Source of the DNA: Calothrix sp. PCC 7716
Lineage (GTDB): Bacteria; Cyanobacteriota; Cyanobacteriia; Cyanobacteriales; Nostocaceae
Length of the DNA: 64,000 nt
Direction: 5' to 3'
Assembly (NCBI RefSeq): GCF_019977735.1
Contig: NZ_AP025018.1
Span: 9,614,580-9,678,579 of the forward strand
This document shows, piece after piece, positions 17,611 through 26,067 of this stretch. Position 1 is the first letter of the stretch; every line of letters starts with the position of its first letter. The translations under genes were made by a program, and so were the position numbers. The notes under the pieces were generated by a model. That model did not search any database, was not told the DNA's origin, and was given only the letters and a program-made list of their open reading frames with translations.

Positions 17611-17649
17611 TATGGCGCCTTATCGCATGGTACTTTTGTATTGTATTGT

Positions 17650-18405
17650 TTAATTTATAAACGATGATGATTGATTTAATATTTCATCAATGAATGAGTG
17701 TAATTTGTCGTAGTGCGAACCTTTCCAGTAAACCTGATGGCAATTTTGACAACGGTGGAATTCATCGTTGAGCTTTTTGACGGTTTCTGGTATCTCTGAT
17801 ATTACCAACTCTTTATTTACTTGGCTTAACAATCCGTTACAACGAATGCATCGACGAAACGGCGCCACGTGTTTTAATAAGTTAAATCTTTGAATCAACT
17901 CGACTATTTGCTTGTTTGGGTCTGTTTGTCGAACGTAGTAACCGTACACTACTATACTCCGCATTAACAATCCTTTGTCGCGTGTTAGCAAAATTCGATT
18001 CTCACTACTGGAAACTCGTGCAAGTTCCTTATCTTCGTAGTCATTACGGTATAATGTGTCAAACCCCAACAACCGTAAAGAATTTGCAAGTTTTCCTAAA
18101 TGGATATCTAAGACAAAGTTATAAGTCTCTGGTTGCGGTTGAACTGATACACTTGGCTTGACTGTTGTACCAAGTGAGATAGGATAGACTTTTATATTGT
18201 CTTCATCCTGCACTACATACGTAAAATCAACAAATTTTGAATTGACTTCTATACTATGTACTTCCGGATGCGGTACACCAAAGGATTCTATCACATCTTT
18301 GACAGATGCCCGTTCTGTAAAGTTATGACAGATGCTCACTTCTCTTTTATGTCGTGGTAAAAAATCGTTGAGTTCTGCATAAAAGCTAAAATAAGCAACT
18401 CCCAT
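17650..18405 (-). CDS. Mut7-C RNase-like (PIN-like) protein with ubiquitin-like N-terminus
   Basis: From the ATG at 18405 the product starts MGVAYFSFYAELNDFLPRHK, a beta-grasp (Mut7-C ubiquitin-like) domain of about 85 residues. A PIN-like Mut7-C domain follows: FVLDIHLGKLANSLRLLGFD, NRILLTRDKGLL and FNLLKHVAPF. A zinc ribbon has CIRC and CQNC pairs. These acidic residues and the Cys4 knuckle are the family hallmarks, and the family is proposed to cleave RNA. A GTG at 18474 would add 23 residues, but those are encoded by a GTGCGTTACGCAC repeat, so I reject that start. Confidence 0.85.
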   Translation of the reverse strand: MGVAYFSFYAELNDFLPRHKREVSICHNFTERASVKDVIESFGVPHPEVHSIEVNSKFVDFTYVVQDEDNIKVYPISLGTTVKPSVSVQPQPETYNFVLDIHLGKLANSLRLLGFDTLYRNDYEDKELARVSSSENRILLTRDKGLLMRSIVVYGYYVRQTDPNKQIVELIQRFNLLKHVAPFRRCIRCNGLLSQVNKELVISEIPETVKKLNDEFHRCQNCHQVYWKGSHYDKLHSFIDEILNQSSSFIN

Positions 18406-19084
18406 AATACGCTCATCTTTTTCTACGAGTCTTGTTATCCTAACTTTACTGCCAATAAATGGTGCGTAACGCACTCTACGATTCGTATTATTTTATTGCG
18501 AAAGTTTTTTATCTTATTTTAGACATAGATTTTTGTCTATGAACTTTATAGTTTGTTCATAAATCACATTTAATCAACCTTTAATCTGTTCATAGGCACC
18601 TGTAATTATAAAAATAAAAGAGAAATAGTTGCAACTACTTGCAAATTTTTTTGACTTGAGTTAGAGTCGAGGCATGAGCTTAAAAAGCCAAATACAGTTA
18701 AGTGTTCAGGAGGTTGACTTTAAATTCCGCATAAAAACATAAATAAGTCTTAAAAGTGTACATTTCTTAGGTGTGATGCTACTACTGAGCAAACATACTT
18801 TTTTGTCAATCAATCTTAAGCAATAAAACTAACGATGAGCAGATATATTGCTCTATCTTTATATTGTTTCCAAATTGTTGATAAAAGTTATCAATATGTT
18901 TCTTCAGAAAGATGGCTTGATGTCACAAAATGTTAGAGAATCATAATTAAACGTCGTTGATATCGCTCTCTTGGTAGATGATAGATGCGAGTTTATCATT
19001 TGAATAAAGGCGCCTTTTTAACAAACTCTGTGTAAAAAACCTTAAAATTCTTTGTCCGTATATAAAAAAGTGTAGTACACGTAA
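18406..19084. other. 0.68-kb spacer without a firm gene
   Basis: It contains the GTGCGTAACGCAC repeat (18464-18480), a possible MerR-type promoter (18651-18672) leading into a 22-codon open frame (18674-18742, MSLKSQIQLSVQEVDFKFRI), and otherwise AT-rich DNA. I see no RNA gene and no longer coding frame. Confidence 0.4.
18651..18672 (+). promoter_or_regulatory. Possible MerR-type promoter/operator
   Basis: TTGACTTGAGTTAGAGTCGAGG contains a -35-like TTGACT and an approximate dyad CTTGA...TCGAG inside the spacer, the layout used by MerR-family activators. No MerR gene is seen nearby, and only a 22-codon frame follows. Confidence 0.25.
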
Positions 19085-20062
19085 ATGAGTAATTTCTTTT
19101 GTTCTGATAATTCACGTTCTTTAGGAGAAGACATCATTGGCAGCGCAGCCAATCATCAGACTTATATATTAGTAGAGTGTCCTCCACCTTGGGCATCTGA
19201 AGCGTTTGATTCTAAGTGGGTTCCAAGTAACCTAAAAAACTTAGTAGAAGAAGTCAAACGTGCGCGACTACCAATAAAGTTCTTGTTGATAGCCAATAAT
19301 GTATCTCATAAATCGAACCGTACAACGCTTTTGATATATCAACGTAAGGATGGTTTAGGAAGTGGATATCGCAAACAAGAATATAGTTTACCCAATATTG
19401 AGCAAGTTGCTGGTTTAGTGAAAAAATGGTTGCACGGTAATGTTACTGAGCATGAAGTTGAAACAAGTGTAAAGCGAGATATTTTAGTATGTACCCACGG
19501 TAGTCATGACCGTTGTTGTGCTAGATATGGTGCCCCTTTTCATTTTTACGCTTCCGAATTAGTATCTAATTTATATCCCGATACTGTGCGGATGTGGAAA
19601 ACTACGCATTTTGGTGGACATCGATTTGCTCCAACTGCAATAGACTTACCCGATGGTAGATATTATGGCGCCTTGGAACCAGATATTTTTAAAGCCATAC
19701 TCACCCGCACCGGTCATATCGAATGTTTGAATCAGGTGTATCGGGGGTGGGGGGTTTTACCACCCGAAATCCAAGTTTTGGAACGAGACTTAATATTGCG
19801 TTACGGTTGGGACTGGTTCAGTTATAAAGTTGCTGGTAGAATAGTTGATTCAAGTGAAGACAATAGTAATATTATTGCCGAACTGACTTTTGAAAAACCC
19901 GATGGTTCTATATACTGTCATCAAGCACAATTATTTAGAGACGCTAAAAAGACTGTTGAACTCAAAGGTTCATGCGGCGCCACCAAAGATTCGGTGTTTA
20001 CGAAGTATACTGTAACCAATGTATGGTTAGCATCACAGAAAATCGCCAGCTATACGGTTTGA
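19085..20062 (+). CDS. Sucrase/ferredoxin-like family protein
   Basis: 325 residues with the two family hallmarks. One is CTHGSHDRCCARYG near residue 139, whose cysteines recall thioredoxin-like 2Fe-2S ferredoxins. The other is THFGGHRFAPTAI near residue 178. An N-terminal FFCSDNSRS adds one more Cys. Members are thought to bind an iron-sulphur cluster or act in redox chemistry, but the biochemical role in cyanobacteria is not established. There is no signal peptide, so it is cytoplasmic. Its 3' end converges on a kinase remnant and the SDR operon. Confidence 0.85.
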   Translation: MSNFFCSDNSRSLGEDIIGSAANHQTYILVECPPPWASEAFDSKWVPSNLKNLVEEVKRARLPIKFLLIANNVSHKSNRTTLLIYQRKDGLGSGYRKQEYSLPNIEQVAGLVKKWLHGNVTEHEVETSVKRDILVCTHGSHDRCCARYGAPFHFYASELVSNLYPDTVRMWKTTHFGGHRFAPTAIDLPDGRYYGALEPDIFKAILTRTGHIECLNQVYRGWGVLPPEIQVLERDLILRYGWDWFSYKVAGRIVDSSEDNSNIIAELTFEKPDGSIYCHQAQLFRDAKKTVELKGSCGATKDSVFTKYTVTNVWLASQKIASYTV

Positions 20063-20114
20063 TTCAATAAAACGATTAGGGAATCTCGCGTGTCTAGTCA
20101 CGAAAAATCTGAGT

Positions 20115-20215
20115 AGTAGCATAGTTCCACCGTGTTTTTCCACAACAATTTGATGAACAATTGCTAATCCTAATTCCATACCTTTACCAACAGTTTTAAA
20201 TTTGTTCTTACTAAA
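20115..20215 (-). pseudogene. Histidine kinase ATPase-domain remnant
   Basis: The minus-strand frame reads [20 protein letters not shown], then IVHQIVVEKHGGTM. It corresponds to the F box and G2 box of a histidine kinase with substitutions (KGMELGL for KGTGLGL), followed by unrelated sequence. It overlaps the 3' end of the SDR gene by a few bases. It is too short and too damaged to function. Confidence 0.7.
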
Positions 20216-20945
20216 AGCTTGCAGTTGGTCTGACAATAATTTCGTTAATATCCACATCTAATGGTTGCTCAATTGCAAACAAAATTGTTCGTGCTATTGC
20301 GGAAGCAGGAATGTATACTCTACGATATTCCTGCATCCTTAATCTTGCGCCTTCATCACTAATGCTATCAGCTAACTCAGACTCTGTAACTCCAGGAGAA
20401 ATCACCGTCACTCGAATATCACCACCAACTTCTTGCCTTAATCCTTCCGAAATTGCTCCAACCGCGAATTTAGTTGCACAATAAACAGCAGCCGTTGGAG
20501 ACACCGTATGTCCACCAATTGAGGAGATATTTATAATCTGACCTGTTTTTTGCGCCTTCATAACGGGAAGTGCTGCGGCAATACCATACAAAACACCCTT
20601 GATATTAACATCAATCATGCGCTCCCATTCTTCAACTTTAAGTTGTTCGAGTGCAGATAGCGGCATAACGCCAGCATTGTTAATGAGAACATCAACGCGA
20701 CCAAATTTCGTTTGAGCAAATTGCACTATTGCTTCAAGTTGACTTCGTTGTGTTACATCAAGCGCTTGATATTCGGCTATTCCACCAGAGGCGTTAATCT
20801 CCTTAGCTATTGCTTCTAAGCGGTCGGTACGTCGGGCGCCAAGAATAACTTTTGCTCCATTTTTCGCTAACAATCTAGCGGTAGCTTCACCGATTCCACT
20901 ACTAGCTCCGGTAATAATAATGACTTTCTCATTTAAATTTGACAT
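20211..20945 (-). CDS. SDR family oxidoreductase
   Basis: A classical short-chain dehydrogenase of 244 residues. The cofactor motif [11 protein letters not shown] is at 12-22, NNAGVMP near 89, the catalytic Ser in INISSIGG, and YCATKFA (YxxxK) near 157. Arg residues after the second strand (ARRTDR) favour NADP. The substrate is unknown. It lies 12 bp downstream of the NmrA-like gene on the same strand and forms an operon with it and the SnoaL-like gene. Confidence 0.9.
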   Translation of the reverse strand: MSNLNEKVIIITGASSGIGEATARLLAKNGAKVILGARRTDRLEAIAKEINASGGIAEYQALDVTQRSQLEAIVQFAQTKFGRVDVLINNAGVMPLSALEQLKVEEWERMIDVNIKGVLYGIAAALPVMKAQKTGQIINISSIGGHTVSPTAAVYCATKFAVGAISEGLRQEVGGDIRVTVISPGVTESELADSISDEGARLRMQEYRRVYIPASAIARTILFAIEQPLDVDINEIIVRPTASF

Positions 20946-20957
20946 TGGTAAATTTCC

Positions 20958-21854
20958 TCAGATTGTGGTAATCGGTAATAATTTGTTTTTTGCAAACTGC
21001 TCAAATGTTGTTGGTGTAGCTGCTTCATCCGTTTGTGCTGTTGCATAAATTCCTTCAGGGTCGCCAAGGGCGCGGAACAAATTCCCCAATTCCCGCTGTA
21101 CATCAAGCGTTGCTCCACTTGTTGCAAGGCGCCCCTGTATTGATTCAATTGTCACCTGGACATATTCAATAGGAAAATCAAAGACTCGTGAAAGAATAGC
21201 TGTTGTTTCAAAGAGCGTTAAATTTTCTGGTCCTATGAGATTACGAGTCAACTGACCTGTCCAACTATCGTCAAGTAAATATTTTGCTGCCTCATCGCCA
21301 ATATCATCAGTACTAATCCAGGGAATATCATGGTCGCCAGCAAAAGGAAAGCATACAGTGTGTTCATGCCGAATAAGCTCGATTTGATCTAGAAAATTCT
21401 CCATGAAATAGCCAGGACGTAGATGCAGCACATTAGAATTAGTTTGGTTGAAAATTGATTCAACGTCCCCACAAAATGAAACTGTACCTAAATTAGATGC
21501 TGCACCCGCACCAATACTAGAAATATTAACGACTCGTTTGATGCGGTTTTCACTTACCGAAGACGCACCAGCCATTGCTGTTTGAATGTACCAGTCGTAT
21601 AAGCATGGTATATCAAGTTTCGGTGGAGTAAGCCAAAACAAAGCATCCGCATTTTGCGTTACCTCTAGCAATCCTGTTATATCGTCGCTGCTAATTGGCC
21701 TTACAATTGCACCTTGAATAATTTTTGGCGCCAGCTTTTCTGGATGTCTTGCTAGAAGAATTGTTTCGGCGCCACTTTGAAGAATTTTTTCTGCGATGCG
21801 TCTTCCAATATTGCCGGATGCAGCAGCAATTACAATTTTCATTTTTTTAGTCAT
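20958..21854 (-). CDS. NmrA-like NAD(P)-binding protein
   Basis: 298 residues with an N-terminal Rossmann motif IAAASGNIGRRIAEKIL and a following ARHPEKL. It lacks a clear YxxxK pair, as usual for atypical SDR/NmrA proteins. These act as NAD(P)H sensors or as quinone or isoflavone reductase-like enzymes. Middle gene of the SnoaL-NmrA-SDR operon (24 bp from the first, 12 bp to the last gene). A second NmrA-like gene lies at 59914. Confidence 0.85.
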   Translation of the reverse strand: MTKKMKIVIAAASGNIGRRIAEKILQSGAETILLARHPEKLAPKIIQGAIVRPISSDDITGLLEVTQNADALFWLTPPKLDIPCLYDWYIQTAMAGASSVSENRIKRVVNISSIGAGAASNLGTVSFCGDVESIFNQTNSNVLHLRPGYFMENFLDQIELIRHEHTVCFPFAGDHDIPWISTDDIGDEAAKYLLDDSWTGQLTRNLIGPENLTLFETTAILSRVFDFPIEYVQVTIESIQGRLATSGATLDVQRELGNLFRALGDPEGIYATAQTDEAATPTTFEQFAKNKLLPITTI

Positions 21855-21878
21855 TTTTTCAGTTATTTGTTCTCTAAT

Positions 21879-22340
21879 TTATAAATTTGCATTGAAAGAT
21901 TGACGCAAAGAAAGCGTATTACCCCATGCCTCAAGAGCAGGGATAGGATTCCAGTATTCGCGGTAGTGGACAATTTTTCCATCTTTCGTTTCTAGTTGCA
22001 TCACATAATCTTGCTGATAATGGCGGCCTGTAGCGACAACGGTGGCTGACCCATGAACCTCAGCCCATAAAATATTCGGGTTTGACGTTGGATATTTACG
22101 GACATTGGTAAATATCAAATTTTGCATTTGTGTTGGTACATCTTTCATGTAGTTGTAAATGGCTGCAAACCCTTCTAATCGTTCTGGTGTACCCACAGTA
22201 GAAGCATAAGGAAATTCAATGACTGCATCTTCAGTAAATAAATTTACCCAAGATTGAATATCTTTGACAATCAGTGCCAGATGCAGGTCAAAAATCATTT
22301 CAATTGTATCTTTTTGTTTTAATTCACCTTGAAATTGCAT
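21879..22340 (-). CDS. SnoaL-like / NTF2-fold protein
   Basis: 153 residues of the cone-shaped NTF2-like fold. IQSWVNLFTEDAVIEFPYAS, ERLEGFAAIYNYM and EVHGSATVVATGRHYQQDYV match the SnoaL/PhzA type. Such proteins isomerise or bind small hydrophobic ligands. First gene of the three-gene operon divergent from the AraC regulator, with 128 bp between the two starts to hold promoters for both. Confidence 0.85.
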   Translation of the reverse strand: MQFQGELKQKDTIEMIFDLHLALIVKDIQSWVNLFTEDAVIEFPYASTVGTPERLEGFAAIYNYMKDVPTQMQNLIFTNVRKYPTSNPNILWAEVHGSATVVATGRHYQQDYVMQLETKDGKIVHYREYWNPIPALEAWGNTLSLRQSFNANL

Positions 22341-22468
22341 CGCTCGCTCACTATGTAATATTTGATTCGGATGCTTTCATAGTATGAGTAGAAAGCAAAG
22401 TTTTAAATGCACAGACCTCGCGAATTATTGCCTAATCCTCTAAATTCATATTTTTTATATATACAAGG

Positions 22469-23476
22469 ATGGTTTACAATAAGCATAAGAAAATAATTCA
22501 ATTAGCCCAAAACTATATGGCGAGTGAAATATCTAACGACACCGCAGTAGATTCCTTTAATGTAATCGATTCGCAATGTCAAAAGTTGGCGGCACTAGTG
22601 GCTCGGCACACCAAAGGCAAAGGAAGCGGATTTCATAAAACAGATATAAAACAGCTTGAATTTCAGCAAGAGTATCAAGCTGGTACCGCGCTTCACGGTG
22701 TGTATGAACCGATTTTCGCAATCTTGCTTCAGGGCAAAAAAGAAGCGTTGCTGGGTGATGAGATATATCGTTACGGCGCCGCTCAATATCTTGTTGTCTC
22801 GGTTGATTTGCCCCTGAGCGGATTTATTGTCTCGGCCACCCCAGATAAACCATATTTAGGATTTAAGCTGAGTTTAGACCCGCGTCAACTCTGCGACATT
22901 ATTACTGACCAAGCTAACCCAATTACAAGTAAAAAAGAGAACTCTGTAAGAGGTTTATTTATCAGCAATATTGATGCACCATTAATCGATTGTGCCATCA
23001 GGTTGACACAACTTTTGGATACACCACAGCATATTCCTATTTTGGCACCAATGATTATCCGCGAAATGTACTATCGTCTTTTAATAGGAGAACAAGCTGA
23101 AGCTGTCCGCCAAATTGCGACATCTGGTAGCAATATGCAGCGCATATCTTTTGCAATTCAATACTTAACGGCTAATTTTACAAAGCCGATGCGCGTTGAG
23201 GACTTAGCTAACCAAGCTAACATGTCTCCTTCATCCTTCTATCACCATTTCAAGCAAGTAACATCCATGAGTCCGCTACAATATCAAAAACAATTAAGAT
23301 TATTATCAGCGCGGAGCCTTATGCTTGCCGAAAACTCCAATGCGGCAAATGCTGCCTATCAAGTAGGTTACGAGAGTCCCTCACAATTTAGTCGCGAATA
23401 TTCTCGGATGTTTGGTGTGTCACCAATCGAGGATATTAAACGCTTACGCATGAAAATCCCTAACGCTTACCAATAG
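22469..23476 (+). CDS. AraC-family transcriptional regulator
   Basis: 335 residues. Residues about 60-215 form an AraC N-terminal ligand-binding domain (EPIFAILLQGKKEALLGDEI, YLVVSVDLPLSGFI). The C-terminal two-HTH unit includes MRVEDLANQANMSPSSFYHH, FKQVTSMSPLQYQKQLRL and VGYESPSQFSREYSRMFGV. It is divergent from the SnoaL-NmrA-SDR operon, which it probably controls. The ATG at 22469 has a GGA just upstream, and an ATG at 22517 is a second option. Confidence 0.9.
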   Translation: MVYNKHKKIIQLAQNYMASEISNDTAVDSFNVIDSQCQKLAALVARHTKGKGSGFHKTDIKQLEFQQEYQAGTALHGVYEPIFAILLQGKKEALLGDEIYRYGAAQYLVVSVDLPLSGFIVSATPDKPYLGFKLSLDPRQLCDIITDQANPITSKKENSVRGLFISNIDAPLIDCAIRLTQLLDTPQHIPILAPMIIREMYYRLLIGEQAEAVRQIATSGSNMQRISFAIQYLTANFTKPMRVEDLANQANMSPSSFYHHFKQVTSMSPLQYQKQLRLLSARSLMLAENSNAANAAYQVGYESPSQFSREYSRMFGVSPIEDIKRLRMKIPNAYQ

Positions 23477-23920
23477 TATTTTTAAAAGCTACTTGTAAAT
23501 GCAAGTAATTTTATCGGTAATTTTTTAGTCATATTATTATATATTGTTTTTATAGTAGTTTGAGTCAAATCTGTAGCCCGAAAGCGTCCACTTGATAAAA
23601 ATGTTCGCACATCGTCTAACACCATTAACACCTAAGCGCAAGTTTTTCCGTTAAATTAAAGCTTTGGATTTAAAATCAACTACAACAGAGCAAAGGGAAT
23701 TACAGAAAGAGAGTTAATTAATTAACCTCTTCTCTCTGTGAACTCTGTGTCTCTGTGGTAAATAAATATACTATTGAATATGGTGTAAGAAGAATAAACC
23801 ACAAAGCACAAAAAGAACACGCTCGTAAGAATTACGGTTATACATCCTTAAAAATTATTAGGATTAGGAATAATAGTTATATAAAAATCTATTCATTGTC
23901 GCAGAGAAATTAAAATCGTT
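23477..23920. other. 444-bp spacer with dispersed short repeats
   Basis: No gene is seen. CTCTGTGAACTCTGTGTCTCTGTGGT (about 23734-23759) followed at 23798 by AACCACAAAGCACAAAAAGA makes a rough inverted pair. At 23890 lies ATTCATTGTCGCAGA, shared with 1583-1597. The GTPase promoter should be in the last 100 bp. Confidence 0.4.
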
Positions 23921-25390
23921 ATGACTTCGACTACGCCTCCAGACTCTAACCAAACAAACGATACTTCCCAGGTATGGGAAGAAGAAATGGATAAAGCTAT
24001 ATTTAGTTTTGACGAGATACAAACCGAGTTAAACTACCGTCAGGCACAAACTGCTCTACGTAACATGGTGACAAAGCTGGACTTAACACCAACTGAACAG
24101 CAGGGTTTAGAGAGCGAAATTAATGATTTAGAGAATATGCTGTCAAAGCTTGACCGTATGGTGGTGCAAATAGCAGCGTTTGGAATGGTTGGACGTGGCA
24201 AGTCGTCTTTGTTAAATGCTTTGGTTGGTCAAAACGTCTTTGAGACGGGTCCTTTACATGGTGTGACTCGTTCTGCTCAAAGTGTAAATTGGAGTATAAC
24301 AGAAGAAACATTCGGCGCCAACGAAAAAGCTTTGAGAGTGCGGTTAAAAAGTGGTGGTCAGTCGCAGGTAGAATTAATTGACACACCTGGGTTAGATGAA
24401 GTTGATGGAGAAACACGTGCTGCCTTAGCTACTAATATCGCAAATCAAGCCGATTTAATTTTATTTTTAATATCGGGTGACATGACTTCAGTTGAGCATG
24501 AAGCACTATCACAGTTGCGTGATGCAGGTAAACCAATTTTATTAGTCTTTAATAAAATTGACCAATATCCTGAAGCTGACCGCATGGCAATTTATGAAAA
24601 AATTCGTGATGAAAGGGTACGGGAATTAGTATCCCCTGATGAAATAGTCATGTCAGCAGCTTCTCCAGTAGTACGCGCACTAATACAAAATCCTGATGGT
24701 ACACGGAGGGTACAGTTACGAACCGGAACAGCACGGGTAGAAGATTTAAAGTTAAAGATTTTAGAGATATTGCATCGTGAGGGTAAAGCACTGGTTGCTC
24801 TAAACTCAATGATATATGCTGACGTTGTGAACGAACAGTTAGTGCAGCGCAAACTAGCAATTCGCGAAGCTGCTGCAAACACGTTTATATGGCGTGCGAC
24901 AATGACAAAAGCTGTCGCAATTGCTCTTAACCCTATCACTGTAGTAGATATATTAAGCGGCGCCGTTATAGATATAGTATTAATTATTGGCTTGTCTAAA
25001 CTATATGGTATTCCAATGAGCGAAGCAGGCGCCGTTAAGTTGCTGCAAAAAATTGCTCTCTCTATGGGTGGCATTTCTGCAAGTGAGCTACTAGCAAATT
25101 TCGGTTTAAGTTCATTAAAAACCTTACTAGGAATATCAGCACCCGCTACAGGTGGTTTATCGTTAGGTGCCTATGCTACTGTGGCAATTACGCAGGCGGG
25201 TGTAGCCGGATTTTCTACGTATGCTATTGGACATGTTACTAAAACTTATCTAGCAAATGGTGCCACATGGGGTTCGGATGGACCAAAATTTGTAATTAGT
25301 AAGATATTAGAAAACTTAGAGGAAGAATCAATTTTAAATAGAATTAAAGAAGAATTACAAACCAAAATTAAACTTAAACGAAAAAGGTAA
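23921..25390 (+). CDS. Dynamin/Era-like GTPase with hydrophobic C-terminal domain
   Basis: 489 residues. The G domain covers about residues 75-300: P-loop GMVGRGKSSLLNALVG, G3 DTPGLDEV, G4 FNKIDQYPEADR and a G5-like SAASP. The C-terminal third is hydrophobic with several possible membrane helices (IALNPITVVDILSGAVIDIV, GGLSLGAYATVAITQAGV), as in DUF697-type cyanobacterial GTPases that sit at membranes. It is followed after 8 bp by a PD-(D/E)XK-like gene, so the two are probably co-transcribed. Membrane remodelling or envelope stress is plausible but not proved. Confidence 0.85.
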   Translation: MTSTTPPDSNQTNDTSQVWEEEMDKAIFSFDEIQTELNYRQAQTALRNMVTKLDLTPTEQQGLESEINDLENMLSKLDRMVVQIAAFGMVGRGKSSLLNALVGQNVFETGPLHGVTRSAQSVNWSITEETFGANEKALRVRLKSGGQSQVELIDTPGLDEVDGETRAALATNIANQADLILFLISGDMTSVEHEALSQLRDAGKPILLVFNKIDQYPEADRMAIYEKIRDERVRELVSPDEIVMSAASPVVRALIQNPDGTRRVQLRTGTARVEDLKLKILEILHREGKALVALNSMIYADVVNEQLVQRKLAIREAAANTFIWRATMTKAVAIALNPITVVDILSGAVIDIVLIIGLSKLYGIPMSEAGAVKLLQKIALSMGGISASELLANFGLSSLKTLLGISAPATGGLSLGAYATVAITQAGVAGFSTYAIGHVTKTYLANGATWGSDGPKFVISKILENLEEESILNRIKEELQTKIKLKRKR

Positions 25391-25398
25391 GTAAAAAT

Positions 25399-25995
25399 AT
25401 GCCTTACAGTTCTTTTTCATTACAAGATGTTGTTGAACAATTTAGTTTAACTTTAGAAGAAAGGATAGAAATTTTTACCAATGTCGAACCAGTAAAGCCA
25501 AGTGACTTTTTGATGATGACGTTGGATGAAAATGTACCGCTTGCAACAGCTATTAATAGTGAGAAAGCACGCGGTGAGTTAATTATATTTCCTGTACTGC
25601 TAGAAGTAAAACGCAAAAGAGATTATAGTATATCCCTATTCTCTGGAAAAGAATTTAATGTTGATATTACAAAAGGTTTAAATGGTTCACCAGATTTTTT
25701 AATTAGCACTAGTCCTGAGCAGTATTATATCAAGGCGCCTGTAATGGTACTAGTAGAAGCAAAAAATCAAGATATTAATAGCGGTTTAGGACAATGCGCT
25801 TCAGAAATGATAGCCGCACAAATATTTAATCAAAAATATAATCAGACACTAGATACTATTTATGGATGTATTACTACTGGAATTTTGTGGAAGTTTCTAA
25901 AATTAGAACAACAAAAACTATATATTGATATTTATGAAATAGCACTTCGCCCAATTGACCATTTATTAGGAATATTTATGCAAATTTTAAATTAA
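25399..25995 (+). CDS. PD-(D/E)XK nuclease-like protein
   Basis: 198 residues with GSPDFLIS near residue 94 and APVMVLVEAKNQDINSGLGQ near 113. This gives the pattern PD...(D/E)xK (PD, then VEAK) of nuclease-fold proteins, followed by a helix AQIFNQ. Known members of similar cyanobacterial families are called restriction-like, but activity is untested. It begins 8 bp after the GTPase stop, with an A-rich ribosome-binding region, and is followed by a strong palindrome at 25998. The residues needed for cleavage appear intact. Confidence 0.6.
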   Translation: MPYSSFSLQDVVEQFSLTLEERIEIFTNVEPVKPSDFLMMTLDENVPLATAINSEKARGELIIFPVLLEVKRKRDYSISLFSGKEFNVDITKGLNGSPDFLISTSPEQYYIKAPVMVLVEAKNQDINSGLGQCASEMIAAQIFNQKYNQTLDTIYGCITTGILWKFLKLEQQKLYIDIYEIALRPIDHLLGIFMQILN

Positions 25996-25997
25996 AT

Positions 25998-26028
25998 GTA
26001 GAGACGTTACACTTAACGTCTCTACAAC
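25998..26028. terminator. GTAGAGACGT palindrome after GTPase operon
   Basis: TGTAGAGACGTTACA-CT-TAACGTCTCTACA forms a near-perfect hairpin with 13-bp arms, beginning 2 bp after the stop of the PD-(D/E)XK gene. It belongs to the dispersed palindrome family also at 32469, 55502 and 62621. It could terminate or stabilise the operon mRNA. Confidence 0.6.
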
Positions 26029-26067
26029 GGAACGGAATTGAAAATCTGAACTCTAACTTAATATTAT

